A stretch of DNA of 64,000 nt from Lyngbya sp. HA4199-MV5 (GTDB lineage Bacteria; Cyanobacteriota; Cyanobacteriia; Leptolyngbyales; Leptolyngbyaceae), in NCBI GenBank assembly GCA_019359375.1, contig JAHHHL010000028.1, positions 1-64,000 on the forward strand. Direction: 5' to 3'. A program made the translations under genes and the position numbers. Positions 43,292 to 52,775 of the stretch are shown here, piece by piece. Every line of letters starts with the position of its first letter. Positions within the stretch are counted from its first letter, which is position 1. The notes under the pieces are model-generated. The model had not been told where the DNA came from. It saw only the letters and a program-made list of their open reading frames with translations, and searched no databases.

Positions 43292-44770
43292 CTACTTAGC
43301 GCTGAGTGCCGCGTTGTAGACTTTCTCATTAGCGGCGGCAGATTGAAACAGATCCACAACAGGATTGGGGTAGTCCACACCAAGCCTGATGCCAAAGCGC
43401 TGCTGCTCTACGGGGAGCAGTTTCCAGGGTTCATGGACTTTGCTGGCAGGAACCTGGCTTAACGCTGGCAGCCAATGTTTCACATACAGCCCCCGGGGAT
43501 CGTAGTCCTTCGACTGTTTAAGGATGTTAAAAAACCGGAAGCCACGGGCATCGTTCCCTACGCCTGCGGTGTAGTTCCAGTTGCCCCAATTGCTGCACAC
43601 GTCATAGTCGATTAGCAGGGACTCAACCCACTCTGCGCCCATACGCCAGTCGATGCCTAGATTTTTGGTGAGGAAGCTGGCAACGTTTTGCCGTCCCCGG
43701 TTAGACATAAAGCCTGTGGCGGCAAGTTCGCGCATGTTGGCATCCACCAACGGAAAACCTGTTGTACCCTCACGCCAGCGATCGAACCGTTGCCAATCCT
43801 CTTTCCAGGCAATTTCAATGCCCTGCAAGCCTGATCGTCGAAAGAGGCGATCGCCGTGCTTGGTGCAGATGAAGCGAAAATAGTCTCGCCACAGCAATTC
43901 AAAGATCAGCCAGTACGTTGAGTCATTTCGCACCCGTTCCGCTTCATACTGCTGCACCTGCTCGTAGAGGTAGCGCGGCGAAAGACATCCTAATGACAGC
44001 CAGGGAGAGAATTTAGACGAGTAATCGGCTCCCAACATGCCATTGCGCGTTTCTTTGTAGGTTTTCAGGCAATCCTTTTGCCAGAGGTAATGGTTTACTC
44101 TAGCGAGTCCCGCTGTTTCGCCCCCCTGAAACACTAAAACGGCACGATCGTCCAGCGCGGGCGGTTCCAACCCCAGATCTGCCAGGGTGAGCAATGTTCC
44201 CGCCTCAATATCTGGTAAGGCAGGAAGGTGCGTGGGCGATCGTCGGGCAGGTCTCACCGTAAACGGCTGCTCAACCTGCTTGCGAAAGTGCGTAAACAGC
44301 TCTGGTAGCTTGCCCACCTCAAAGGGGAGATCGTCGGGATGCAAGAGGGTGTGCCCCCAGAAAGAGACGCACTCCACGCCGATCGACTGCAATGCTTGAC
44401 GCAGTGCCATTTCAACAGTTGTTTCTTCAGAAGTCACCTCGCGATAATAGTAGACCGCTGTGATCCCCAGTTGCTGTGCTAGTGCCGGGATCACAGCCTC
44501 CGGTGACCCTTGCCGCACGATCAGGTCGCTATTGATTGCCTGGAGCGATCGACGTAAATCAGCAAGGCTTTCCAGCAAAAACTGGGCACGAAAGGCTCCC
44601 GTCTTGGAAAAACCAAAGGACGTTTGTCCAAACTGCCGTGGATCAAAACAATAGAACGGTACAAGTTGCGATCCTGCTGTCTGGACTTGCTTCAATGCCT
44701 GATCTAACGGTTCGTGGTCATGCAGCCGCAGATCATTGCGATACCAGATGAGAATCTTCGCTTCAGCCAT
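43292..44770 (-). CDS. DASH-type cryptochrome / DNA photolyase family protein
   Basis: A 492-residue flavoprotein. The N-terminal photolyase domain reads ILIWYRNDLRLHDHEPLDQALKQ, VPFYCFDPRQFGQTSFGFSKTGAFRAQFLLESLADLRRSLQ and LIVRQGSPEAVIPALAQQLGITAVYYYREVTSEE. The FAD domain has LGADYSSKFSPWLSLGCLSPRYLYEQV, WRDYFRFICTKHG, GFPLVDANMRELAATGFMSNRGRQNVASFLTKNLGIDWRMGAEWVESLLIDYDVCSNWGNWNYTAGVGNDARG. The GFSKTGAFRAQFLLES and NRGRQNVASF features are typical of cry-DASH. Such proteins bind FAD and MTHF and repair pyrimidine dimers, mainly in single-stranded DNA. A terminator for the next transcript upstream lies at 44863-44888. Confidence 0.92.
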   Translation of the reverse strand: MAEAKILIWYRNDLRLHDHEPLDQALKQVQTAGSQLVPFYCFDPRQFGQTSFGFSKTGAFRAQFLLESLADLRRSLQAINSDLIVRQGSPEAVIPALAQQLGITAVYYYREVTSEETTVEMALRQALQSIGVECVSFWGHTLLHPDDLPFEVGKLPELFTHFRKQVEQPFTVRPARRSPTHLPALPDIEAGTLLTLADLGLEPPALDDRAVLVFQGGETAGLARVNHYLWQKDCLKTYKETRNGMLGADYSSKFSPWLSLGCLSPRYLYEQVQQYEAERVRNDSTYWLIFELLWRDYFRFICTKHGDRLFRRSGLQGIEIAWKEDWQRFDRWREGTTGFPLVDANMRELAATGFMSNRGRQNVASFLTKNLGIDWRMGAEWVESLLIDYDVCSNWGNWNYTAGVGNDARGFRFFNILKQSKDYDPRGLYVKHWLPALSQVPASKVHEPWKLLPVEQQRFGIRLGVDYPNPVVDLFQSAAANEKVYNAALSAK

Positions 44771-44862
44771 AGGTTCTACAACGAGATTTACATACAGTTG
44801 GGACAGACTGATTCCAGGAATCAGAGGAGGCAGAAGGCAGGAAGCAGAAGGTTTGAGACACG

Positions 44863-44888
44863 AAAAAAGCCTCTACGCAAGCAGAGGC
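44863..44888 (-). terminator. Intrinsic terminator on the minus strand
   Basis: Read on the minus strand, GCCTCT (44888-44883) pairs with AGAGGC (44874-44869) around an 8-nt loop, followed by six T (44868-44863). It lies downstream of the GlsB-like gene and just before cry-DASH, so it should end the GlsB-like transcript. Confidence 0.75.
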
Positions 44889-44962
44889 AATGTTCCATCA
44901 CAAAGGCTTCTATGTTTAGTGTATGGCTGTCAAACAAGCAACAGTCGCCTGTCGCGTCGAAT

Positions 44963-45092
44963 TTAGGAGATTTCTAGCAAACAAAACACCCGTAGGGGCA
45001 GGTTTGATACAAACGCGATCAGTGAGAAGCAACAAGGCTGGCAAAACCTGCCCCCTACCAAGCGGTACATTCTTTCTTGGAAATCTCCTTAG
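44963..45092. repeat. Nested inverted repeat after the GlsB-like gene
   Basis: Outer arms (AGGAGATTTC near 44966-44975 and the complementary GAAATCTCCT near 45080-45089) surround an inner hairpin, GTAGGGGCAGGTTT (44992-45005) with AAACCTGCCCCCTAC (45043-45057), one base bulged. The GTAGGG...CCCTAC ends resemble the other dispersed palindromes in this window. The outer right arm overlaps the stop codon of the GlsB-like gene at 45089-45091. Confidence 0.65.
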
Positions 45093-45358
45093 TATGCGCG
45101 GCTGGAGAATTGGTAGTACAGGAAGATGGCAATGATTGCACCCAGTACAGCCACAATTACGCCAGGGATGCTAAGGCTTGCACCTGCTAGCGATAACGTC
45201 CCTGTCGTGAGCAGGCTGACCACTACGCCACCGATGAAGGCACCAACGATACCCAAAACCATCGTGGACAGAAGACCACCGCCTTGAGCGCCAGGGTAGA
45301 TCGCTTTTGCGATCGCGCCTGCAATCAAACCTAAAACGATCCAAGCAAGAATGTTCAT
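45089..45358 (-). CDS. GlsB/YeaQ/YmgE family stress-response membrane protein
   Basis: An 89-residue membrane protein with three hydrophobic segments. The GlsB-type pattern is IVLGLIAGAIAKAIYPGAQGGGLLSTMVLGIVGAFIGG, then VVSLLTTGTLSLAGASLSIPGVIVAVLGAIIAIFLYYQF. These transglycosylase-associated proteins are common, often induced by stress, with unclear function. The stop codon lies within an inverted-repeat arm (44963-45092), so its last residues may have been altered by insertion of that repeat. No ribosome site stands out. Confidence 0.9.
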   Translation of the reverse strand: MNILAWIVLGLIAGAIAKAIYPGAQGGGLLSTMVLGIVGAFIGGVVVSLLTTGTLSLAGASLSIPGVIVAVLGAIIAIFLYYQFSSRAY

Positions 45359-45849
45359 TTTTTAGCTCCTATAGCTTGATGATGTAACCGTAACCAATGC
45401 TCCTAACTGATCGGCTCGACAACTTTAGCCCTCAATGCTAAATCCACCCCTGTATAAATGCTCTTTATAGAGGCAACCCAGCATTCCAAACTGATGAACG
45501 AGCAAATGAGTTTTACCTAGCCACACTAAGCCTCGGACTTGAGACTGCAATTTTTCAGAAAAACGGCTAGCTCTATGCGAACTCCACATAAGACGCGAAA
45601 GGCTTGCGGATGAACCACTCAACTGTCGCTGTAGCCGTATCAAAAAGATACTCAGTCCCCTAACTCTAACTGAACTACCGAGAGTAAGATCCGGTTATCT
45701 AACGGAGGGAAGAGCTTTGACATTACGCTCTGAGTCTGTCTGTAGAGAAAACTTTCACAGAGAAAGGCAAGGGCAGGAGTGCAGACGCTACCAGACAATG
45801 CGATCGCGCCCGTAGTCATGCTTCTACCTACAAATTCTGGTTCAACGCG
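45359..45849. other. Intergenic region upstream of the GlsB-like gene
   Basis: About 490 bp. A 72-codon open frame on the minus strand (45425-45643) has no family resemblance and is not called. The region should contain the promoter of the GlsB-like gene and the end of the family-5 binding-protein transcript. No RNA gene was recognised. Confidence 0.4.
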
Positions 45850-47508
45850 CTATCCCTTCTTGACGACTGTATCAAAAGGTTCTGAGCCAAGGGGACTGGG
45901 TACCCAACCGTCGATCGTTTTCCGTTTTGCCAGCAATGGTTGAGAATGAACGATCGGCAGACGCAGCACTTCTTGATGCAGGATGGCATCGACTTGAGCG
46001 TAGAGTTTGCCTCTCGCGCTTTGGTCGCTGGTTTTCCGTGCCTGATCGAGCAGTTGAAACAGGCGATCGTTCTTCCAATTGCCTAAATCAGCCGTACTGT
46101 TTGCCCCAAAGTGATAGTAGAGAAAATTATCGGGATCGCCATAGTCGCCTGTCCAGCCCAACATAAACGATTGGTAGCCAGGGGGTTTGAGGCGATCTGC
46201 TTGATACGCTGCCCAATCTTTTGTTTGTAGCGACACTCGAATGCCGATCGCGCTGAGGTCAGCCGCAAAGGATTCTGCAATCGGTTTAGGGGTTGGGTAA
46301 TAAGGTCGAGAAACGGGCATATACCACAGGTCAAGATTAAAGCCGTTAGGATACCCCGCTTCGGTGAGGAGCTGCTTCGCTTTGGCGGGATCGAAGGGGT
46401 AGGGAGTCAGCGTTGCATCTTGCGACCAGGCAAGGATGGGTGGCGTAAAGTGAGCATCCTGCTGACCCAGATCGCCCCAAAACGCTTTGACGATCGCGGG
46501 GCGGTTGATGCCGTAGGCGATCGCTTGTCGCACACGCACATCAGACAACGGCTTGTAGCTGGGATTGAGCGCCAAAAAACCAACGTTGAAGGATGGACGC
46601 AGCACCGCATCCAGATTGGGATCGCGTTCGACCTCTTGCTTCTGGTCTGGAGCCAGGTCCGCCGTGAAGTCGATTTGTCCGGCTCGCAGTTGTGCCAAGC
46701 GTGCAGCGGGATCGGTGATAAAGCGAATGACGAGCTGGTTCACTTTGGGAAAGCCCGCGCGCCAGTAGGTGGGATTTTTCTCTAGCACAATCCGATCGCC
46801 CGTCCGCCATTCTTTAAACACAAAAGCACCTGTCCCGACTGCCAGCGAACCGGGTGTACCGTAGCTTGCGCCTGCTTTCTTGATGGCTGTAGGACTGGCG
46901 ATGCCGAAAAACCCAGCGGCGATCGCGTTTGGGAAACCTGCAAACGGCTGCTTGAGCTTAAATTGCACGGTTGCCGGATCAACCACCGTAACGCTTTGCA
47001 AGAGCGAATTTGGAGTGCCTTTGAACCCGCCAAATAAAGCTCCCCAGATTTCGTAGAGCTTACCTGCATTGCGATATCCCTGCGGATGCTGAGGATCCCA
47101 CCAGCGCTCGACGTTAAACTTCACGGCTTCAGCATCAAAGGCGGTTCCATCGTGGAATTTCACGCCCGATCGTAGCTTAAAGGTCCAGGTTGTACCGTCT
47201 GCAACCGACCATGCCGTTGACAACGATGGCTCTAACTCTGTAGTGCCGGGTTTGAAGGTGATGAGGCGATCGTACAACTGGTCTTGCACGATGATGGAAT
47301 TGCCATCGGTGATGTTGCCCGGTTCCAGGTTGACGGGTTGCCCCACTGAGCCATAGACTAATGCACCTGTTGGCGCTGTTGACGTACCATCAGGCGTTGA
47401 GGGAGCGTTCTGGTTGTTATTTGTACAATTTGTCAGCACGATCGCACTCACAAACGCCACGACCAACCACAGCGATCGCCACCGACGCAATACCATCCAC
47501 TGCCCCAT
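45850..47508 (-). CDS. Family-5 solute-binding lipoprotein (peptide/nickel type)
   Basis: A 552-residue ABC-transporter binding protein. The signal ends in AIVLTNC with the lipid-modified cysteine at 28. The SBP_bac_5 domain is seen in GALVYGSVGQPVNLEPGNITDGNSIIVQDQLYDRLI, LEPSLSTAWSVADGTTWTFKLRSGVKFHDGTAFDAEAVKFNVERWWD, VGFLALNPSYKPLSDVRVRQAIAYGINRPAIVKAFWG and GYPNGFNLDLWYMPVSRPYYPTPKPIAES. Most relatives bind oligopeptides, nickel or glutathione; the substrate here is not known, and no permease or ATPase gene is in this window. The upstream DUF2470 gene ends 13 bp before it. Confidence 0.92.
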   Translation of the reverse strand: MGQWMVLRRWRSLWLVVAFVSAIVLTNCTNNNQNAPSTPDGTSTAPTGALVYGSVGQPVNLEPGNITDGNSIIVQDQLYDRLITFKPGTTELEPSLSTAWSVADGTTWTFKLRSGVKFHDGTAFDAEAVKFNVERWWDPQHPQGYRNAGKLYEIWGALFGGFKGTPNSLLQSVTVVDPATVQFKLKQPFAGFPNAIAAGFFGIASPTAIKKAGASYGTPGSLAVGTGAFVFKEWRTGDRIVLEKNPTYWRAGFPKVNQLVIRFITDPAARLAQLRAGQIDFTADLAPDQKQEVERDPNLDAVLRPSFNVGFLALNPSYKPLSDVRVRQAIAYGINRPAIVKAFWGDLGQQDAHFTPPILAWSQDATLTPYPFDPAKAKQLLTEAGYPNGFNLDLWYMPVSRPYYPTPKPIAESFAADLSAIGIRVSLQTKDWAAYQADRLKPPGYQSFMLGWTGDYGDPDNFLYYHFGANSTADLGNWKNDRLFQLLDQARKTSDQSARGKLYAQVDAILHQEVLRLPIVHSQPLLAKRKTIDGWVPSPLGSEPFDTVVKKG

Positions 47509-47521
47509 GATCGTCGTCCTC

Positions 47522-47806
47522 TTATTTCCCGCCTTGCCGCGCTTGCTTCACCATGTCAATCAACGTATGGTGGGCATCCTCTGCATCTTGTAGAACGTGA
47601 TCAAACCCAACGCGAATAGGGGTTGGCGTACCCTCTACCTGCGTCATCAAATCCATACCGTGTGCGTCGATCGCCACCATTTCGGCAGCCGTTGCCGTTG
47701 TTGTTGCACCAAAGACTTTGGCATAAAGCAAGACTGCTTCTGCGTGGTCTTCGTTCATGTGGCGGCAGATGCGATCGCTAATTTGGGGTGAAAATGACTC
47801 AGACAT
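47522..47806 (-). CDS. DUF2470 domain protein
   Basis: A 94-residue protein made of a DUF2470 domain: FSPQISDRICRHMNEDHAEAVLLYAKVFG, VAIDAHGMDLMTQVEG, RVGFDHVLQDAEDAHHTLIDMVKQAR. The NEDH motif with its histidine is the family hallmark. The domain is often fused to heme-degrading or pyridoxamine-oxidase-like domains and may bind heme in HugZ-like proteins, so a heme- or flavin-linked role is possible but not shown. It is 13 bp upstream of the solute-binding lipoprotein gene on the same strand, so the two are probably cotranscribed. Confidence 0.92.
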   Translation of the reverse strand: MSESFSPQISDRICRHMNEDHAEAVLLYAKVFGATTTATAAEMVAIDAHGMDLMTQVEGTPTPIRVGFDHVLQDAEDAHHTLIDMVKQARQGGK

Positions 47807-47817
47807 AGTGCCTATGT

Positions 47818-47855
47818 TTTGAACTCCAATGATTTATTTGAACTCCAATGACTTA
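47818..47855. repeat. Short tandem duplication
   Basis: The unit TTTGAACTCCAATGA with TTTA/CTTA occurs twice head to tail just upstream of the DUF2470 start. It may affect spacing in that gene's promoter or leader. Confidence 0.6.
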
Positions 47856-47898
47856 GGAATGGAAATTAAATAACTTCGATCACCTCAGCCTTTTCATT

Positions 47899-47969
47899 GT
47901 ACGGGCGCGGCATGCGGCAGATTACTCTGGGCAAAGGCAAGGACTTTCTACCGCATGCCACGCCCCTAC
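47899..47969. repeat. Imperfect inverted repeat, GTAGGGGCG family
   Basis: GTACGGGCGCGGCATGCGG (47899-47917) and CCGCATGCCACGCCCCTAC (47951-47969) are inverted repeats with two mismatches, separated by 33 bp. The right flank (CACAGAATGACACCTTCATAAAT) resembles the right flank of the 27403-27438 palindrome, suggesting related elements with variable stems. Confidence 0.75.
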
Positions 47970-48002
47970 GCACAGAATGACACCTTCATAAATCCACGAT
48001 CC

Positions 48003-48428
48003 TTAGCTTTTCGTGCGGATGAAATACTCGGATGTATTTTCAGTGGGCGTCCGATACAAAAAGAGTTCATTACCGCTAGGCAAAGTGTAGATCCGATAAA
48101 CCGCCTCGACGACTGTTAGTTGACGTTCGCGGGGAATGTTGCGATTTTCAGGGAAGTAGCCGCCCCGATTGACCACGGTGTAGTTAGCCAGAATGGTGGC
48201 GGCATCGTCTACGATCGCCTCAAACGATGCGCCTGCAAAGTTGGGATCGGTTTGCAAGTCTGCCAGTTTACCACCCGAAAGCGTAGTGGAGCGCGTCGAT
48301 AGTTCTCTGACCTGATTGAGCAGCAGTACACCACTTCGAGTTTTCGTTTGGGCAACAGTCTGTTGATGAAGCGAAAGAAGCAAGGCTACGGCGATCGCAC
48401 CGCTAGTAAGCCAACGAAATCGCATCAT
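48003..48428 (-). CDS. Secreted conserved hypothetical protein
   Basis: A 141-residue exported protein. The signal peptide (MMRFRWLTSGAIAVALLLSLHQQTVAQ) should be cut after VAQ, leaving a mature protein of about 115 residues with no cysteine. It contains GVLLLNQVRELSTRSTTLSGGKLADLQTDPNFAGASFEAIVDDAATILANYTVVNRGGYFP and ends ELFLYRTPTENTSEYFIRTKS. The start at 48428 was chosen because AAGGAG lies 10 nt upstream; the earlier ATG at 48452 overlaps that site. No named family recognised. It is divergent from the DUF4230 gene. Confidence 0.78.
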   Translation of the reverse strand: MMRFRWLTSGAIAVALLLSLHQQTVAQTKTRSGVLLLNQVRELSTRSTTLSGGKLADLQTDPNFAGASFEAIVDDAATILANYTVVNRGGYFPENRNIPRERQLTVVEAVYRIYTLPSGNELFLYRTPTENTSEYFIRTKS

Positions 48429-48742
48429 TTGATTTATTCTCCTTACACGCATGATCCCGTTCCTGTACTCATGCCCTACTGTAAGCTGAATCCAAACCAG
48501 ACTGATTGGCGCAGCATTGTCTGCATAGACTCAGTTCAGTAGGGAGGTTTAGCTCGGCAAATGCTCCACTGCCAGTTTCCTCTGTAAGGGGCACAATCAA
48601 CAAGTAGCGCCACCAACAAAACCTGGACTGCCGCTGCTAGTCTAGGGTGATAGCGATCAGAATAAAGGGTCGATCGGCTTGCAATCCATCCTTACATTAG
48701 CAGTACAATTAAACTATTCTGGCATGTAACCAGGGAAAGACG

Positions 48743-49465
48743 ATGGGCGATCATGATTACGGTTACAAAGAGCGGTATGGTGCAGGCGGTATCGTCCGTA
48801 GCGTCGGCTGGATGCTCACCGGAGGTATCACGGTGGCAGCGCTAGTGGTTGGGTTTGGTGCGTGGCGTATGGGCGATCGGGTCTTCTCTACCGTACAGTC
48901 CTTCCTAAACCCAACCCAGCCAGCACCCAAGGTCGATGTGCAGTCAGTGGTGATCCAGCAAGTGCAAGGGGTTAGTGAGCTAACCACAGCCGTATTCACC
49001 ATGCAAGCCGTCGTACCCACAAGCCAAAACGCCACCTTTAATGGCTTTGTCATTGGTACAACGAAACTCCTGTATATTGCCTACGGTGAGGTAAGAGCAG
49101 GGGTTGACTTGCGCGCGCTCACTCCTGACCGCGTACAGGTGTCCAATAACACGATTCAAATTCAACTGCGAGCACCGCAACTGCTCGATCGCAAAATTGA
49201 TGTCAGCCGCTCTACTGTCTATGATTACAATCGAGGCACACTTGGGCTTGGACCGGATGTCGCTCCAGAACTGCAAGCCCTGGCTCAACAAGAAGCGTTG
49301 AAGAAAATCGTAGAAGCAGCCTGTGCGGATGGAGTGCTAGAGAAAGCGAACGATCGCGCCAAGCTGGCTGTGACTCAACTGCTGACAACCGCAGGCTACC
49401 AAAACGTCACCGTAGAAACGCAATCACCGCCACCAGACTCCTGTACCGTTGTGCAACCCAAGTAA
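48743..49465 (+). CDS. DUF4230 domain membrane-anchored protein
   Basis: A 240-residue protein with a transmembrane segment at about 20-40 (VGWMLTGGITVAALVVGFGAW) and an extracytoplasmic DUF4230 domain (VVIQQVQGVSELTTAVFTMQAVVPTSQNATFNGFVIGTTKLLYIAYGEVRAGVDLRAL; IQIQLRAPQLLDRKIDVSRSTVYDYNRGTLGLGPDVAPELQALAQQEALKKIVEAACADGVLEKANDRAKLAVTQLLTTAGYQNVTVETQ). These proteins are frequent in cyanobacteria and Gram-positives, and their biochemical role is unknown. GGGAAAGA precedes the ATG. Divergent from the secreted gene at 48428. Confidence 0.9.
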   Translation: MGDHDYGYKERYGAGGIVRSVGWMLTGGITVAALVVGFGAWRMGDRVFSTVQSFLNPTQPAPKVDVQSVVIQQVQGVSELTTAVFTMQAVVPTSQNATFNGFVIGTTKLLYIAYGEVRAGVDLRALTPDRVQVSNNTIQIQLRAPQLLDRKIDVSRSTVYDYNRGTLGLGPDVAPELQALAQQEALKKIVEAACADGVLEKANDRAKLAVTQLLTTAGYQNVTVETQSPPPDSCTVVQPK

Positions 49466-50654
49466 AAAGTAAAAAGTTCGTCATAATTGCTGATGTTGCC
49501 AATGGGGTGGTGCGCTTATGAGTATTTCTAAAGATTAAATTAATTTTATTGATTGTGAACAAACGATCGTAACCCGTTTCACCTTTTTGGGTACTCTATA
49601 TTGACGTTTGAAGCTTCGCCTTAAAACGAAGCCTCAATAGGCTCATACAGTTCAATTAACGGGTGTCTGTCAGCGCTGAAAAGGAGAAATACAAGAGATG
49701 CATGGCTTGATGAAGTAGCACGACGCTGATTAAATCAACGAAGCTTGCTCACCCATTGTGGTGCTTACACAAGAAAACTGAGGAGTCAGCGTTCGCTTTT
49801 TATTCATCAGTAAAAGGTGCTTCTTTCTTACTCAATCTTCATATGACAAGAAGCTTTGTTGTTTGCTCTGTGATTGTTTTTAGGGATGCTGTTTTAGGTA
49901 CTACCATAATCCTAATTGCTTTGTATCTTCAAAAGCAAGGCGTGATAATAGGGTGCTCTCAACGGTAGGACTATCGCTTTAGCTTCTGCTAAACGATCGG
50001 TTGCATATACCTGGATCATAGCGTTCTCGCTGCTCCGAACGATCGCGCTCACCTATAATGTCAAAACTCGGTACCGAAGCGCTGCCACAAAGTTAAATCT
50101 TAATTTAAACTTTGCAATTTATGCTTCAAGCTACCATTGACTGGAGCGTGCCTTGATCGTTCATTGTGTTGATCATGTTCAAACCATTAAAGTCTGGTGC
50201 TTTCAAAGGTTTGGATACAGTCATGATCGCGTTAGCTGCAAGCGTCAACCAGAGTTGATAGTGCTAAGTTGACTTCAACGCTTACATTAGTTGGTTGACT
50301 GTCTCAACTCTCCTTTCCTTCTCAATTTTTGCCCGATTGAAAAGCGAAGTGTACTCGTTCTGAAGCTATTCAGTTAAGCCCCCTACTGCACTGGCTGCTT
50401 CCTTAGAAAGGAAGAAGTGAATCGGCAAGTAATCGGTGATCCCATCATTGAGTCAAAGTAATTGCAATTTTAGAGCTATTGCAAACCCGCGCAGCTTATG
50501 GTTGCAAACCAGTTGTACATTCAACGTCTTCTGGTTTTCGGCTCATGAGACTGACTTGAGAAAATGGGTTTTACCAAGCTCTGACAAGCTACTACTTTAT
50601 GGTCTTATCACCTGCTTGCCATCAATCCCTTACGATGGCGAAAGGAGCCAACCA
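49466..50654. other. 1.2-kb intergenic region without a recognised gene
   Basis: The longest non-coding gap of the window. It is AT-richer and has fewer HIP1 motifs. A TATAAT at 50054-50059 has no convincing -35 partner. GCTTCG...CGAAGC near 49612-49634 can form a small hairpin. Open frames of 50-75 codons inside (for example 49756-49968) have no ribosome site or family resemblance. Degraded genes are possible but cannot be shown. Confidence 0.5.
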
Positions 50655-51200
50655 ATGCAACTTCGGGCAATTCCCTTCAGCAACTCACTCCCACGGCATA
50701 TTTTTGAGCAAATTGAGCAAGAACTTGGGGTAGACACTCTACCAAAAGTCTTTAAACGGTTAGAATCTCAACCGGCACTGCTAACCCACCTTTGGGGGCA
50801 GTTTCATGCGCTAGTGTTGCAAGGTGATTTGCCTAGAGTACTCAAAGAAATGGTAGGGCTGGTTGTCGCGACAGCCGCTCATTGTGACCATCTTTGCGCG
50901 ATGTTGTTGCATAGCTTGACCGAGCAACAGGCTGAACAGCAAACGTTAGCCGCGATCGTGCGAGGAGACTATGAGTTAGCGGAGGTAAGCCATGCAACTC
51001 TTGCTGTACTGCGGTTTACAGAGATGGCAGTCATTCATCGGAGAGCAGGCGCAACACCCGCCAATCAACAGTGGGAGAGCTTACAACATCAAACTAGGCA
51101 AGCGCTACACGATACGGGGCTAGAAGAAGGCGAACAGTTGGAATTAGTCGCCACGATCGCACTGTTTGAGCAACTCTGCCTGGTGACTAATCTGCTCTAG
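50655..51200 (+). CDS. Carboxymuconolactone decarboxylase/AhpD-like protein
   Basis: A 181-residue helical protein of the CMD/AhpD superfamily. It starts MQLRAIPFSNSLPRHIFEQIEQELGVDTLPKVFKRLESQPALLTHLWGQFHALVLQGDLPRVLKEMVGLVVATAAHCDHLCAMLLHSL. The redox-like region has two cysteines, but spaced CxxxC (C-D-H-L-C) followed by a histidine five residues on, rather than the canonical CxxCxxxH, so thiol-peroxidase activity is uncertain. The ATG is fixed by AAAGGAG (50641-50647), 8 nt upstream; the longer frame upstream is unlikely. It could act in peroxide defence. Confidence 0.82.
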   Translation: MQLRAIPFSNSLPRHIFEQIEQELGVDTLPKVFKRLESQPALLTHLWGQFHALVLQGDLPRVLKEMVGLVVATAAHCDHLCAMLLHSLTEQQAEQQTLAAIVRGDYELAEVSHATLAVLRFTEMAVIHRRAGATPANQQWESLQHQTRQALHDTGLEEGEQLELVATIALFEQLCLVTNLL

Positions 51201-51356
51201 TTCGATTCCGCTTGCCCCTGAACTGATTTTTCTAAAGCCTTTCGACTCATTTGAGCCTTCTTTGCGACCGAAGGCTGCTCCACAAACGGGTATGCTTCTG
51301 TTTAGTCTCTACGATTTAGTCTCTACGATTTGGCTAGAACGTATTCTAACAGCGTG

Positions 51357-52724
51357 CTAGACGGCACAAAGCTGCTCTAGAGTGTTCACAAAACCGGGAT
51401 ACGAAACGGCGACCGCTTCCGCTCGGTGGATGGTTGTAGAACCAGTTGCCGCAAGTGCCGCGATCGCCAAACTCATGGCAATGCGGTGATCGGTATAACT
51501 ATCGACTTCGGTGCCAGCAAGTGGTGTACCGCCTACAATTTCCATGCCGTCTGGCTGTTCGGTAACGCGAGCACCCATTTGATTGAGCTGATGCGCCATC
51601 ACGGCAATGCGATCGCTTTCTTTTACGCGCAACTCTGCCGCATCGCGAATGACGGTCGTGCCCTGAGCTACGGTAGCTGCGACTGCCAGGATGGGAATTT
51701 CATCAATGAGGCGAGGAATCAAGTCTCCGGCAAGAGTGCAGGCGGAAAGAGGAGGACGATCGCCCGTGCCCGCGTAACGCACATGCAGATCCGCTACAGG
51801 TTCTCCAGCGACCATCCGAGCGTTTTCCTGGGAAATGTCTGCACCCATTGACAGCAGCGCCTCTAGCACCCCAGTCCGAGTCGGGTTCACACCCACATTC
51901 TCGATCGTGAGATCAGCACCGGGAACGATCGCACCCGCTACCAGCCAAAAAGCCGCCGAGCTAATGTCTCCTGGTACAACCACTGACTGACCCCTCAGTT
52001 GGGTGGGACCTGTGACAGTGACGCTACAGGTTTCCGGATCGACCGTTAAATGAGCTCCAAAGGCTTTGAGCATCCGTTCGCTATGATCCCGCGAGAGAGC
52101 AGGCTCAGTAACGGTTGTTTGCCCATCGGTCATCAGCCCTGCAAGCAACAAGCATGATTTAACCTGGGCGGACGCGATCGGCGAGTGATAGTGAAAGGGC
52201 TTGAGGGCTTGTCCCTGAACCGCTAAGGGTGCAAATGCGCCCCCTTTTCGTCCCCAAAGTGCGGCTCCCATTTGCCTGAGCGGTTCTACAACCCGCGACA
52301 TGGGGCGCGATCGCAACGAATGATCTCCTGTCACGGCAAAAAAGCGTCCAGGATGTGACGCTAGAATCCCCAGCATGAGCCGTAATGTCGTCCCAGAGTT
52401 GCCCGCATTGAGAATATCAGGTGGCTCTAACAGATGCCCTAACCCAATGCCCCGCACCGTTACCTGTTTTGTGTTGAGTGTGGAAATATCTGCCCCCATC
52501 GCTCGAAAGCAAGCAGCCGTGCTCAGGGGATCTTCTCCAAGCAACAGCCCAGCGATCGTCGTTTCTCCTTCGGCTAAAGCACCTAACATCAAGGCTCGAT
52601 GAGAGATCGACTTGTCTCCTGGCACTTGAGTCCTTCCGTTAACCGTCAAACCTATGGTGGGGGGCACAATGGTGAGATCGTGGTGATGTTCGGTAGCGTT
52701 CAGGGAAATCACGTTCGGCGACAT
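51357..52724 (-). CDS. aroA: 3-phosphoshikimate 1-carboxyvinyltransferase (EPSP synthase)
   Basis: Joins PEP to shikimate-3-phosphate in aromatic amino acid synthesis. The 455-residue protein has [167 protein letters not shown] and [17 protein letters not shown]. The RVKESDRI and DHRIAMS motifs are diagnostic. Length and motif spacing are normal. It is divergent from a hypothetical gene 51 bp away, so they share a promoter region. Confidence 0.97.
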   Translation of the reverse strand: MSPNVISLNATEHHHDLTIVPPTIGLTVNGRTQVPGDKSISHRALMLGALAEGETTIAGLLLGEDPLSTAACFRAMGADISTLNTKQVTVRGIGLGHLLEPPDILNAGNSGTTLRLMLGILASHPGRFFAVTGDHSLRSRPMSRVVEPLRQMGAALWGRKGGAFAPLAVQGQALKPFHYHSPIASAQVKSCLLLAGLMTDGQTTVTEPALSRDHSERMLKAFGAHLTVDPETCSVTVTGPTQLRGQSVVVPGDISSAAFWLVAGAIVPGADLTIENVGVNPTRTGVLEALLSMGADISQENARMVAGEPVADLHVRYAGTGDRPPLSACTLAGDLIPRLIDEIPILAVAATVAQGTTVIRDAAELRVKESDRIAVMAHQLNQMGARVTEQPDGMEIVGGTPLAGTEVDSYTDHRIAMSLAIAALAATGSTTIHRAEAVAVSYPGFVNTLEQLCAV

Positions 52725-52775
52725 GGGGATCAGATAAACTATGTGAGCATTGCGCTAGCGATCGTACCGCCTTTT

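Noticed and set aside
45425-45643. 72-codon open frame on the minus strand upstream of the GlsB-like gene
   Set aside because: No ribosome site, no recognised family; could be a degraded gene but this cannot be supported.
49756-49968. 70-codon open frame in the 1.2-kb gap
   Set aside because: Hydrophobic end looks like chance AT-rich sequence; no ribosome site or homology by eye.
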